Made by a program: the position numbers and the translations under genes
Notes under the pieces: model-generated
Told to the model about the DNA's origin: nothing
What the model saw: only the letters and a program-made list of their open reading frames with translations
Database searches by the model: none
DNA from: Cytophagales bacterium
GTDB lineage: Bacteria > Bacteroidota > Bacteroidia > Cytophagales > Bernardetiaceae
NCBI GenBank assembly: GCA_013299045.1
Contig: JAAFJX010000002.1
Span: forward strand, 1 to 64,000
Length of the DNA stretch: 64,000 bases
Direction: 5' to 3'
Shown here: positions 1-8,374 of the stretch, in pieces
How positions within the stretch are numbered: position 1 is the stretch's first letter
Layout of the letters: every line of letters begins with the position of its first letter

Positions 1-574
1 TTATTGGGCGTTCCCGCTTCGCGGTCGTTCGTCTTTGGGCTTCGCTTCGCTTCGGTGCTACGCACTAAACCCGCCGCCTCTCTAACGCAAATACAGGCCA
101 ATAGACGTACTCAATAACAAAAAAAGGATAAAGTCGCAAACCCGCTTGATGCCTAAAAATTGCTTTTGTCCTATTTTGCCTCAGCCATAGGATAGCCGTA
201 TCATAGCCGTAGTTGGCCGTACTTTAAAAGTAAAGTCCCTATCTTAGAAAAGTACAATTATTCGCTTCCTAAAACTCACATCTCTCAGAGAGGTTAATTA
301 AGAGCCTGTTTTGCAAGAGAGTGAATCAAAGAAAAAGCCATTCGCTGTTTTAGATGAAAAAAGGTTCTTTCTTCATCTAAATTGGCCTTTTGCGAGGCTT
401 GATTTTTTTGCTATGCCCTACGGTCGGAACTTTCAGCTCGCGCTTCAGTGCTGCATCAAGGCAAAAAGTAGAGAGAAAAAGCCACCCAAAATCATGAGGG
501 TGTTCCTAAAGCAGATAAATCATATCAATCAATTGATGTGCTTGTTCTTATGCCAACTTTTTAGGAGATGACTA
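1..574 (-). repeat. Long dispersed non-coding repeat, copy 1 (cut by window edge)
   Basis: The first ~470 bases are, in reverse complement, closely similar to 44150-44757. The terminal GC-rich part (1-116) is almost identical to 44640-44755. The outer end at 560-574 reads, in reverse complement, TAGTCATCTCCTAAAAAG and belongs to the same terminal family as 17439, 44028, 54898 and 60365. Relative to copy 44028-44757 this copy lacks about 120 bases between the blocks near 300 and 315, with a shared TGTTTT at the junction. It contains hairpin-prone CG-rich words and two units of an 11-bp repeat that has four units in the other copy. No transposase or convincing ORF is present; the 86-codon frame at 311-571 is made of repeat sequence. 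Confidence 0.8.
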
Positions 575-645
575 TTTAATTCATTGATAATAAAAAACTT
601 GGATATATGTTGAGGAATGACTAAATACCCATGCTTTTTTTTAGG

Positions 646-1638
646 CTAAAGACCTTTTTGAAGAACAGCCCATTCTTTAGCAAAATAGGTAAAAATAACG
701 CTAGCGCCTGCTCGTTTGATAGAAAGGAGAATCTCCTGCATCACGCGCTCACCGTCTATCCAGCCGCGCTCAGCTGCCGCTTTCACCATAGCATATTCCC
801 CGCTGACGTTGTAGGCTGCAATAGGAAGTGGGTACTTTTGAGTTAATTCGCGTATCACGTCTAGGTAAGAAAGGGCGGGTTTGACCATCATAAAATCTGC
901 ACCCTCTGCATAGTCCAGTTCTGCCTCCACAAGGGCTTCCTTGATGTTGGCAGGGTTCATTTGGTAAGTCTTTTTGTCGCCGAACTTGGGGGCAGACTGA
1001 AGCGCATCGCGGAAAGGGCCATAAAAAGCGCTCGCATACTTGGCGGTATAAGCCATGATACCAACATTTTGATAGCCAGCAGCATCTAGTGTTTTGCGGA
1101 TATGTCCCACTCTGCCGTCCATCATGTCTGAAGGGGCAACAAAATCTGCTCCTGCTTGTGCCTGTGCTAAGGCCATATTGCTCAAAATGGGCAAGGTTTC
1201 GTCATTCAGTATTTTTCCGTTTTTAACCAGGCCGTCGTGCCCGTCCGAGCTATAAGGGTCCATGGCCACGTCGGTAAACAAGCAGAGTTCTGGGAAGCGT
1301 TTTTTTATTTCTTGAATTGCTTGCAGATAAAGACCATTAACCTTTGTGCTTTCACTTGCTAAGCTATCTTTCTTGTCGTCTGGTAGGTAAGGAAAAGGTG
1401 CAAAAGCAGTAATGCCAAGCGTCATGCAAGCCTCTATTTCGAATAAAAGCCTGTCTATACTAAGCCGAAAAATTTGAGGCATAGAAGAGATAACCTCTTG
1501 TTTGTTGAGCCCTTCCATCACAAAAAGCGGCATGACAAGGTCTTGAACGTGCACACTATTCTCGGTTACAAGCTGGCGAACAGCAGCTGAATGGCGCAAA
1601 CGACGCGGCCTACGGGTCAGGAAACTTGGGTTATTCAT
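646..1638 (-). CDS. hemB: Porphobilinogen synthase (delta-aminolevulinic acid dehydratase)
   Basis: Condenses two 5-aminolevulinate molecules to porphobilinogen, an early step of cytosolic heme synthesis. The 330-residue product has both Schiff-base lysine regions, TAKYASAFYGPFRDA and MVKPALSYLDVIR. The metal segment reads DVAMDPYSSDGHDG, so the three zinc cysteines of the Zn-type enzyme are replaced as in Mg/K-dependent forms. I chose the start at 1638 (MNNPSFLTRRPRRLR) because it matches the usual family N terminus and length. The longer frame to 1707 would run into porQ, whose stop is 28 bases upstream of this start; the two genes may be cotranscribed. hemE lies about 14 kb away. Confidence 0.95.
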   Translation of the reverse strand: MNNPSFLTRRPRRLRHSAAVRQLVTENSVHVQDLVMPLFVMEGLNKQEVISSMPQIFRLSIDRLLFEIEACMTLGITAFAPFPYLPDDKKDSLASESTKVNGLYLQAIQEIKKRFPELCLFTDVAMDPYSSDGHDGLVKNGKILNDETLPILSNMALAQAQAGADFVAPSDMMDGRVGHIRKTLDAAGYQNVGIMAYTAKYASAFYGPFRDALQSAPKFGDKKTYQMNPANIKEALVEAELDYAEGADFMMVKPALSYLDVIRELTQKYPLPIAAYNVSGEYAMVKAAAERGWIDGERVMQEILLSIKRAGASVIFTYFAKEWAVLQKGL

Positions 1639-1666
1639 GTTACTATACGAGTTCAATATGAAGCAA

Positions 1667-2716
1667 CTAGCCCTTGGTTGAGCGTTTGAGTAAATATCTG
1701 CCATCAATATTCAAAGAAAAATTGAAACCTGTTTCGCCAATGTGCAAGACAGACCATGCCGCGCCGAGTTGAATGGCTCTAAAGCGGTAGTTCACACCGC
1801 AAGATAGACCTACCGTTCCTGGTCTTTGGCTCACAAGCATTTCGCGGCGGCGCAAAAAGTTATAGGCAAGGTTGGCCTGCAAATTTTTGTTTAAGATGAG
1901 TTCTGCCCCCACCACAAAATGCCTGATGAGTCGCTGTGTACCGGTTATCTCTTTCACTATTGGCAAGCCGTTATTGTTGAGCTGACGTGGGGCGGTGGGG
2001 TCATCGGCAGAGGTGCTGCTGCGGCCAATTTGCTGGGCTGTTAAGGAAAAGCGCAGCGGCATACGTGCTGCTTTGTAAGAAGCGCCTATCTGTGCTTCAA
2101 AAGGCATGGTATAAGTGCTTGTAGGCAAATAATTATTAAACAAAAAACCTATATTGCGGAAGCTGATGCCCACTATCAGGTCATGGGCAGGGTGTACGAA
2201 TGCCCCCCCTATATCCATAAAAAGGCCGCTGGCATTCTGCTGGCCTATATTAGACCCAGCTATTTTGAGCGTAGCTCCCATACGGTAAGTTTGGCTACTC
2301 AAAGAACGACTAATGCCTAATGCCCATTCTCTATTTTGGAAAGCATTGGTAGCTGCTCCTGTAAGGTCATAACCTTGAATTTTTCCGTAGTTCAAATATT
2401 GCATGGAAAGACCCCAAAGCCCTGTTTTGGCTGTCTTGAAAGCAAAAGCCAGATTGGTTTGAGAAATATCTGCCACATAGTTCAGTACGTTTATAGCAAG
2501 GTGATTGTTAGAAATGCTGTCATTCAAAAGCGACGGATTGCTTACAAAAAGATGGGGGTCTTTGTTCTGCGCACTTACGTTAGCCCCTCCAAGCGCCCAC
2601 AGGCGAGCGTGTGTAGGCATATTGAGGAAGTCAAAACTACGACGACCTCCCACTTGTGCATGACTTAGAGTAATACAACAAAGACAAAAAAACAGAGCAA
2701 AGAGTATTTTGTTCAT
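1667..2716 (-). CDS. porQ: Type IX secretion system protein PorQ
   Basis: Predicted outer-membrane beta-barrel protein of the type IX secretion pathway, in which PorQ is thought to work with the PorU/PorV sortase shuttle complex. The 349-aa product starts with a signal peptide (MNKILFALFFCLCCITLSHA). The hallmark N-terminal stretch follows, reading GGRRSFDFLNMPTHARLWAL, then GGANVSAQ, and then alternating barrel-like strands to the end. The internal ATG at 2716 is preferred over 2731 because it opens directly on the signal peptide. It sits just upstream of hemB on the same strand. The PorP/SprF gene at 55244 and the T9SS cargo at 24375 in this window fit the same pathway. Confidence 0.85.
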   Translation of the reverse strand: MNKILFALFFCLCCITLSHAQVGGRRSFDFLNMPTHARLWALGGANVSAQNKDPHLFVSNPSLLNDSISNNHLAINVLNYVADISQTNLAFAFKTAKTGLWGLSMQYLNYGKIQGYDLTGAATNAFQNREWALGISRSLSSQTYRMGATLKIAGSNIGQQNASGLFMDIGGAFVHPAHDLIVGISFRNIGFLFNNYLPTSTYTMPFEAQIGASYKAARMPLRFSLTAQQIGRSSTSADDPTAPRQLNNNGLPIVKEITGTQRLIRHFVVGAELILNKNLQANLAYNFLRRREMLVSQRPGTVGLSCGVNYRFRAIQLGAAWSVLHIGETGFNFSLNIDGRYLLKRSTKG

Positions 2717-2850
2717 TTTTGGGGGCAGCATATTTTTATGAAAATACTCAAGAACTGCAAGAGGCTTTTTTTAGCGCCCTTTGTTTATACAGACTATGGC
2801 CGAATAATGCAGTCTAAACATTCTGTAAAAGCTAAGAGTAGTCCCTTAGC

Positions 2851-3447
2851 TTACTTCTTAGGGTTTGCCTCTTTCTTCTTTTTATAGGCTTCGTTCAAAC
2901 CCTTCGTAATGTCTGGGGTAATATCCATGCCTTTATCTGCATAAAGAATACCTACGCCTGCCTGATAGCCAAAAATCATTTTATATTTCTGGTCTTTGTT
3001 ATAAATAGCAATGTACTCCGTAATGGCTTTGTATATGCTGTCGTTCATCAGGCGCTCTTGCTCCATAAAACCACCAGTAAGGTCTTGCTCATAACGCATG
3101 ATTTCTTGCTCCTGATTCTGCAAATCTACTTGCGCACTTTCTAAATCTTTTTGAGAGAGAAGACCCGCTTTTGCGCGTTTTTCTAAGCTCTGGTAGTTGG
3201 CACCAAATTGCTTTCTGCGCTGTACGAGCTGGGCTTCTGCCTGTTCTTTTTTGGCTATAAAATCATCGCGAAGTTCTTTGTAATAGTCATATTGCGAAAG
3301 CAAAGTATCGGTATTGACATAAGCAAACTCACCACTTGGCGTATTTTTACTTGTGTTTGTTGAAGCACCGTTAGTGCCATTAGAGGCGTTGTTACAGGCA
3401 AAAGCCAGAGCCATTAAAACGCAAAAAAGGATAGAATGCAAACGCAT
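2851..3447 (-). CDS. OmpH/Skp-family periplasmic chaperone-like lipoprotein
   Basis: The 198-aa protein has a lipoprotein signal with lipobox LAFAC near residue 18, a Ser/Thr/Asn linker, and then an OmpH/Skp-like body. That body begins FAYVNTDTLLSQYDYYKELR and is followed by a long Lys/Glu/Gln-rich coiled coil (about residues 60-130). The C-terminal part (YKMIFGYQAGVGILYADKG, ITPDITKGLNEAY) is the usual OmpH ending. Family members hold unfolded outer-membrane proteins in the periplasm. Being lipid-anchored is a common Bacteroidota variant. It is a single gene between porQ and menC, with 96 bases to menC. Confidence 0.85.
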   Translation of the reverse strand: MRLHSILFCVLMALAFACNNASNGTNGASTNTSKNTPSGEFAYVNTDTLLSQYDYYKELRDDFIAKKEQAEAQLVQRRKQFGANYQSLEKRAKAGLLSQKDLESAQVDLQNQEQEIMRYEQDLTGGFMEQERLMNDSIYKAITEYIAIYNKDQKYKMIFGYQAGVGILYADKGMDITPDITKGLNEAYKKKKEANPKK

Positions 3448-3543
3448 GATAGACTTAGAGTAGTTAGAAAGCGTATTAGTAAAATTTGAATGTGCGCAAA
3501 ATTACAAAAGAATCTATTGCCTCTCTTATTTTTTTGAATTTTT

Positions 3544-4620
3544 CTATTCAAAAAGGCTTAAGTTCCAATTTTTGTTTGAATTTAAGCCAATATAGCCCTG
3601 CAGGACTTCTAAAGGCGACTCTATGTTGTTCGTGTAAAGTTGCCCCGTTCCTAGACCCTGAAAACCAGATGCTTGTGTTATCGATGTGAACTGACAAATA
3701 GCATTCAAGCCTATATTACTTTCTAAGGCAGAAGTTATCCACCAACCCATACTACGCGCTTGGGCCAGCTCTATCCATTCTTGAGAACCCGTAAGACCGC
3801 CGTGCAGAGTAGGCTTCAGGACGATATAGTTCGGCTTAATTGTTTCTAGAAGGTTGATTTTTTCGGCTTTGCTGTAAGCAAAAATTAGTTCTTCGTCAAG
3901 TGCAATCTGAATCGGGCTTTGTTCGCACAAATAAGCCATTTGCTCCCATTGCTTGGGTTGTATTGGTTGCTCAATGGAGTGTAGCTTAAATTCTGAAAGT
4001 ACATTTAGGTAGCTTAAAGCAGTGTGTGCAGGCCATGCACCATTGGCATCGACACGCAGCACGAGCGTTTCTTCATTAAACTCATGTCTAATGTTTTTCA
4101 AAATTTGGCACTCGGTTTCAAAGTCAATAGCACCCACTTTCAGCTTAAGACAAGTAAAGCCAGCATCTAGTTTTTGAGCTATTTGTTTGTTCATAAAGTT
4201 GGCATCGCCCATCCAAACAAGGCCATTGATTGGTATTTTCTCCTGCCCTACTGAAAATCCAGTTTTGTATATCTCACGTTTACAGCCATTATTAAAGTCA
4301 TGCAGAGCGGTTTCAAGAGCGAATTTTAAGGCACTTTCGGTAGCTGAAACACTAGCCAAAGCCTGCTGAAAAGCCAAAGGGCCAGGCGCGATGAGGTGCT
4401 GTAAGCCTTGAATCCTTGTTTTGAGCTGTGTTATGTAATCAGGCGAAAAATCAGGACTAAGGCCAGGTAGGGGGGCTGCTTCACCCAGTGCAAAATTTTG
4501 TGGGCTTGTTTGGTCATAGAGTTTAAGAAAAATGCTTAATTTTTCATTCAAAACACCTCTGGAAGTGCCAGCACTGAAGGAAAAATTCAGTGTATAAGGT
4601 ATAACATCAATGCGGAACAT
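3544..4620 (-). CDS. menC: o-Succinylbenzoate synthase (enolase superfamily)
   Basis: Dehydrates SHCHC to o-succinylbenzoate in menaquinone synthesis; Bacteroidota use menaquinone as respiratory quinone. The 358-aa product shows the enolase-superfamily catalytic set: LKLK with Lys159/Lys161, RVDANGA with Asp191, SIEQP with Glu217, ALDE with Asp242, and VLKP with Lys269. The N-terminal capping domain (LGEAAPLPGL) is present. Start at 4620 (MFRIDVIPYTLNFSF) is typical for the family. No other men gene is visible here. A dipeptide epimerase is the main alternative, but the Bacteroidota-like sequence and length favour MenC. Confidence 0.85.
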   Translation of the reverse strand: MFRIDVIPYTLNFSFSAGTSRGVLNEKLSIFLKLYDQTSPQNFALGEAAPLPGLSPDFSPDYITQLKTRIQGLQHLIAPGPLAFQQALASVSATESALKFALETALHDFNNGCKREIYKTGFSVGQEKIPINGLVWMGDANFMNKQIAQKLDAGFTCLKLKVGAIDFETECQILKNIRHEFNEETLVLRVDANGAWPAHTALSYLNVLSEFKLHSIEQPIQPKQWEQMAYLCEQSPIQIALDEELIFAYSKAEKINLLETIKPNYIVLKPTLHGGLTGSQEWIELAQARSMGWWITSALESNIGLNAICQFTSITQASGFQGLGTGQLYTNNIESPLEVLQGYIGLNSNKNWNLSLFE

Positions 4621-4790
4621 TCTATTTTAGAGGAGTGGTTGTACCTAATTTTTATGTGAGAGATGAGCAAAAAAATGCAATAGCTTATTAAAACCCTACA
4701 CTCATAACAATTAAATTTGTTTTGATTTTTCATTGTATGGAGCAAGTTTTGATAAGAACGGAAGACTTGCATTGATTATTTGAATGATTC

Positions 4791-5333
4791 TTGCTAAAAA
4801 ACAACGTGTTTAAAAAGAACCCATATTTTCGATTTTTATGCTTCTGGGGCGTATCTTGCCTCATCTTTTGGTGGGTTCACGACTACGCCCTTTCTGCCAA
4901 ATTAAGGGCAGATTTACATTATCCTGTGCAGCAGGGGCTTGTTTGGTGCGTCAAAAACTTGTTGTATTTATGGGGCGAACACGCGCAGATTCAAGGGCAT
5001 CTTTTGCTTCTCTCTAATTCGCGCTTTGTATCGGTAGGCGAGCCTTGTAGTGGCTTACCCATTTGCTTGATTCATTTATTCTGGGCATCTTTTTGGCCAC
5101 TTGAGTTGCTTCGCAGCAAATTGGGCTGGTTGATGGGTGGGCTAGCGCTAATTCAGTTGCTGAATGTGGTGCGCATATTGCTTTTGGCTCTTGTACTCCT
5201 AAATGATTGGCAGCTCAAAGGCCCAGACCATCACTTTTGGTTCAACCTACTACTGATGATAGGCGTACTTGCTTTTTGGGCTTTGATGGCTCGCAAAACG
5301 CTTATCTATAAAATTCCCTCAAACACAAAATAA
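4791..5333 (+). CDS. Exosortase/archaeosortase family protein
   Basis: Predicted integral-membrane cysteine transpeptidase of the exosortase family, which cleaves C-terminal sorting signals of exported proteins. The 180-aa product is mostly hydrophobic (4-5 membrane segments) and carries the conserved triad in order: VGEPCSGLP (Cys), NVVRI (Arg) and DHHFWFN (His). It is short compared with proteobacterial EpsH types but usual for Bacteroidota. No ATG lies in frame near the N terminus, so the start is TTG at 4791 or GTG at 4806. An ATG at 4784 is in another frame and is followed by a run of six A. Neighbours (menC, coaD) give no clue to its substrate; it appears to be an orphan. Confidence 0.75.
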   Translation: MLKNNVFKKNPYFRFLCFWGVSCLIFWWVHDYALSAKLRADLHYPVQQGLVWCVKNLLYLWGEHAQIQGHLLLLSNSRFVSVGEPCSGLPICLIHLFWASFWPLELLRSKLGWLMGGLALIQLLNVVRILLLALVLLNDWQLKGPDHHFWFNLLLMIGVLAFWALMARKTLIYKIPSNTK

Positions 5334-5373
5334 TCGTACTTTTAGTGAGCTAAGATACCCTCATGACAAAGAC

Positions 5374-5850
5374 TTAATGCGTTTTTTCAGGCATTTTGAA
5401 GGGCACAAACTTCTGAACGTCTAGTCCAAACTTATAGAGTTCGCGCACAATGGACGAGCTATAATAGGCAAATTGGGGCGAAGTGAACAAGAAAATGGTT
5501 TCTAGTTCTGGATAAATATGTTTATTGGCCTCTGAAATAGGGTTTTCGTATTCAAAATCGGTGGTGTTGCGGAGTCCGCGAATCAAAAACCTTGCGCCCA
5601 CTTCTTTGGCAAAAAGGGCAGTCAAGCCCTCATAGACCATGACACGCACCTTGCCACTTTCTGCAAAACAACCCGTGATACCGTTCTTCAAAAAATCAAG
5701 GTCAAACTCTCTCTTTTTTTTACTGTTCGTGCCAATGGCGATAACCACTTCATCAAAAAGCGGGAGTACTCTCCGCACGATGTCTTCATGCCCGCACGTG
5801 AAAGGGTCAAAAGAACCAGGAAAAACAGCTATGCGCTTATCAGAGGTCAT
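5374..5850 (-). CDS. coaD: Phosphopantetheine adenylyltransferase
   Basis: Transfers AMP from ATP to 4'-phosphopantetheine, the penultimate step of coenzyme A synthesis, in the cytosol. The 158-aa length is typical. The N terminus has the nucleotidyltransferase motif FPGSFDPFTCGHEDI (TxGH type), the middle has FLIRGLRNTTDFEYE, and the C-terminal YYSSSIVRELYKFG matches the ISSTxVR region. Start MTSDKRIAVFPG is unambiguous. The gene follows the DUF3822 gene by 12 bases on the same strand, an arrangement often seen in Bacteroidota, so the two are probably cotranscribed. Confidence 0.95.
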   Translation of the reverse strand: MTSDKRIAVFPGSFDPFTCGHEDIVRRVLPLFDEVVIAIGTNSKKKREFDLDFLKNGITGCFAESGKVRVMVYEGLTALFAKEVGARFLIRGLRNTTDFEYENPISEANKHIYPELETIFLFTSPQFAYYSSSIVRELYKFGLDVQKFVPFKMPEKTH

Positions 5851-5862
5851 TTTTGAGGGGTA

Positions 5863-6735
5863 TTAGTCAGGGTACTGAAACTGTGCAGCACCCCAGAGGT
5901 CAAATTTTATAAGTTTTGTTGTATTACTGCCAAACTGTAAGGAAACAGTCGCAAAATTCAATTTATTGACGTAGCGTCTGAGTGTATTCTCTACTTGGTT
6001 GTCAGCGGCCAATGAGTTATAGAAGATAAGCTCCAGCGCCTGCGGTTCAATCTTGAGCTGCTCCGCCACAGAAAGCACAAAATACAAAATATCATCTTTG
6101 GCCGTAACATGAAAGCCATTAAAAAACAAAGGTTCGTGGCCGTCCAGAATGCCTAAATAAAGATATTCGCCACTTAAAAATGCGTGCAACTGATTGGCAG
6201 TAAAAGCATTTGAACGCACTAAACCTTCCAGAAAGCAAGCAGACTGGTGTGTTACCGAACAATGTGCATCGGGGTAAACATCGTTCAATAAATGCCTGAA
6301 TGCAGTATGGTAAGCAGAAAGATGCGTAACTTGCCCATTATGATGCCTTGTAAAAATCAAATCGTGATGAGCCTCATGCCAAGTAGATACGCTACGAAGT
6401 AAATTGACAGCCTCATTTTCATCAAAAAGAGCAGTGGGCACGAGCATAAAAGGCGTATCCTCTAGAATGACTAGGATAACTTTCCATTGATTCACTCCAA
6501 GAAAGTTATGAGTGCTTATCAAATGTCTTAACTTCTGGCAAATTTCTATCGGATTGGCCTTATAGGACGAGTCGGAATAATGTGCTGAATACAAACAGTT
6601 TCGTTCTGTGCTATCAAGAACGTTTATAAAAACGTTGCGCTCAGTTACTTGCAAATGCAGTTGATAGCCCGAAACGTTGTTCAACTGAAACGTATCGCTT
6701 TGATAGACTTTGTCTTGTAGGCTGTAAGCACTCAT
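5863..6735 (-). CDS. DUF3822 family protein
   Basis: A 290-aa soluble protein without signal peptide, recognised as DUF3822 from its overall layout and its place directly upstream of coaD. Two similar halves can be seen, each with predicted beta-alpha patterns that resemble a divergent ASKHA/actin-like ATPase fold; this fold assignment is my inference. Its function is unknown. pdhB lies 24 bases upstream on the same strand, so pdhB, this gene and coaD may form one transcript. The start at 6735 (MSAYSLQDKVYQSDTF) is consistent with family members. Confidence 0.75.
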   Translation of the reverse strand: MSAYSLQDKVYQSDTFQLNNVSGYQLHLQVTERNVFINVLDSTERNCLYSAHYSDSSYKANPIEICQKLRHLISTHNFLGVNQWKVILVILEDTPFMLVPTALFDENEAVNLLRSVSTWHEAHHDLIFTRHHNGQVTHLSAYHTAFRHLLNDVYPDAHCSVTHQSACFLEGLVRSNAFTANQLHAFLSGEYLYLGILDGHEPLFFNGFHVTAKDDILYFVLSVAEQLKIEPQALELIFYNSLAADNQVENTLRRYVNKLNFATVSLQFGSNTTKLIKFDLWGAAQFQYPD

Positions 6736-6759
6736 TGGGGTCTGTGCAAAAAAAGGAAT

Positions 6760-7740
6760 TTATTTTCGGTAAAGCACGGACTTAACCGCCTCAATAGTGC
6801 GTTTAGCATTCGGTAAAGTGGCCTCAAGTAGTGTAGGCGCATAAGCTACGGGCACGTCCATGGAGTTGACGCGGATAATTGGTGCGTCCAGATAATCAAA
6901 AGCATGGCGCTGAACGTGGTAGCTAATATCAGTGGCTATAGATGAAAGTGGCCAAGCCTCTTCAACAATCACTAAACGATTGGTTTTTTTGACCGAAGCC
7001 ACAACTGCCGCATAGTCAATAGGACGTACCGTTCTTAAATCAATGATTTCTGCTGAAATGCCCTCTTTTTCAAGCTCAGCAGCAGCCTCATAACAGGCTT
7101 TGATAATTTTGCCGAAGCTCACGAGCGTAACGTCTGTGCCTTGGCGCTTGAGGTCTGCCACACCAATAGGAATCAGATACTCGCCCTCTGGCACTTCGCC
7201 TTTTTCGCCGTACATGACTTCAGACTCCATAAAGATAACAGGGTCGTTGTCGCGGATTGAGGACTTCAGCAAGCCTTTGGCATCATACGGATTAGAAGGC
7301 ACAACCACCTTCAGGCCAGGGCAGTTGGCATACCAATTTTCAAAATTCTGTGAGTGTTGCGCAGCCAGTTGGCCAGCATTTCCGGTAGGGCCTCTGAAAA
7401 CAATAGGCGAACCGTACTGCCCTCCCGACATAGAGAGAATTTTGGCAGCGGTGTTAATAACTTGGTCTATGGCTACCAAAGAAAAGTTAAAAGTCATAAA
7501 TTCAATGATAGGGCGCAAGCCGTTCATGGCCGCTCCCACGCCTATACCAGTAAAACCAAGTTCGGCGATAGGGGTATCAATAATGCGTTTGGGGCCAAAC
7601 TCATCTAACATTCCCTGACTCACTTTGTATGCGCCATTGTACTGGGCTACTTCCTCGCCCATCAAAAAAACACGCTCATCTCGGCGCATTTCTTCATTCA
7701 TGGCTTCACGTAGGGCTTCTCTGAACTGTATGCTTCTCAT
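6760..7740 (-). CDS. pdhB: Pyruvate dehydrogenase E1 component subunit beta
   Basis: Beta subunit of the heterotetrameric E1 that decarboxylates pyruvate with thiamine diphosphate. The 326-aa product carries FLMGEEVAQYNGAYKVSQG with the ThDP-activating glutamate, the PIAELGFTGIGVGAAMNGLR segment, FRGPTGNAGQLAAQHSQ, and a C-terminal transketolase-type domain (VSFGKIIKACYEAA). All are typical of PdhB from Bacteroidota. The E1 alpha and E2 genes are not in this window, so it is separated from the rest of its complex. It probably heads the pdhB-DUF3822-coaD transcript. Confidence 0.93.
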   Translation of the reverse strand: MRSIQFREALREAMNEEMRRDERVFLMGEEVAQYNGAYKVSQGMLDEFGPKRIIDTPIAELGFTGIGVGAAMNGLRPIIEFMTFNFSLVAIDQVINTAAKILSMSGGQYGSPIVFRGPTGNAGQLAAQHSQNFENWYANCPGLKVVVPSNPYDAKGLLKSSIRDNDPVIFMESEVMYGEKGEVPEGEYLIPIGVADLKRQGTDVTLVSFGKIIKACYEAAAELEKEGISAEIIDLRTVRPIDYAAVVASVKKTNRLVIVEEAWPLSSIATDISYHVQRHAFDYLDAPIIRVNSMDVPVAYAPTLLEATLPNAKRTIEAVKSVLYRK

Positions 7741-8053
7741 ATTTTACTGCACTTAAGGGCTATAGTGAGGTAAAGATTATCTTCTTTTGAAATTTGTGTG
7801 TGGCTGAACACCCACATAAAATTTCAATCTAAGCCCGCAATTAACAATATTTTTGAAACATATTACAAAAATGCAGATATTTTTTTTGGGTTTCCGAATC
7901 AAAAAAAACATTCTACACATGAGAGAGAAACAAACCTATGTAATGTTTTGAGGTTCTGTGAGCGTTATTTTTATCAGAGAGGTCAAACTTTACTACTCAC
8001 TGACAAGCGCATACGATTCGTTTGCTCGCTGTTTTGGATAGGCTTCATGTAGA

Positions 8054-8180
8054 TAGTCGTCCCTTAAAAAGGCTATAAAATTTAGGGACGGCCATCTATA
8101 ACAGGAGCACAGAATAAGTGGGAGTGCTCTCTTTTTTCAGTGCCTTTGTACCACCACTAACGAGCTTTAAGGGACGACTA
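8054..8180. mobile_element. Short inverted-repeat element (MITE-like), 127 bp
   Basis: The ends are perfect 15-bp inverted repeats: TAGTCGTCCCTTAAA at 8054-8068 and its reverse complement at 8166-8180. Both ends carry a terminal TA, as expected for elements that duplicate a TA target (IS630/mariner type). A second internal inverted stretch, TTTAGGGACGGCCATC at about 8090, resembles a degenerate copy of the same end. It has no coding capacity. The same terminal sequence starts the long repeats at 17439 and 60365. The rest of the 7741-8374 spacer shows nothing I can name. Confidence 0.75.
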
Positions 8181-8374
8181 GCGTATAAAATTAGTATTCT
8201 TTTTTAGCCTTTTTGTCAGCAAAATTGCAGTGCTTTTGAAATTTTTGCCTAATTTGCGGTGGTCAATTTATCAGTATAATTGTTTATTCTTAAACGTATA
8301 GCTTCTTTGTTTTCAAAAAAGAGACAAAAAAAGTTAATCGTTTGTAGTGTTCGTGCTCTGAGTCTCTTTATTTC

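Noticed and set aside
311-571. 86-codon frame within the dispersed repeat
   Set aside because: The other copies of the repeat do not keep the frame, and the translation has no protein-like features.
7798-8052. 84-codon frame before the MITE
   Set aside because: It ends at the element border, has no signal or motif, and is very Phe/Lys/Asn-rich as expected of AT-rich spacer.
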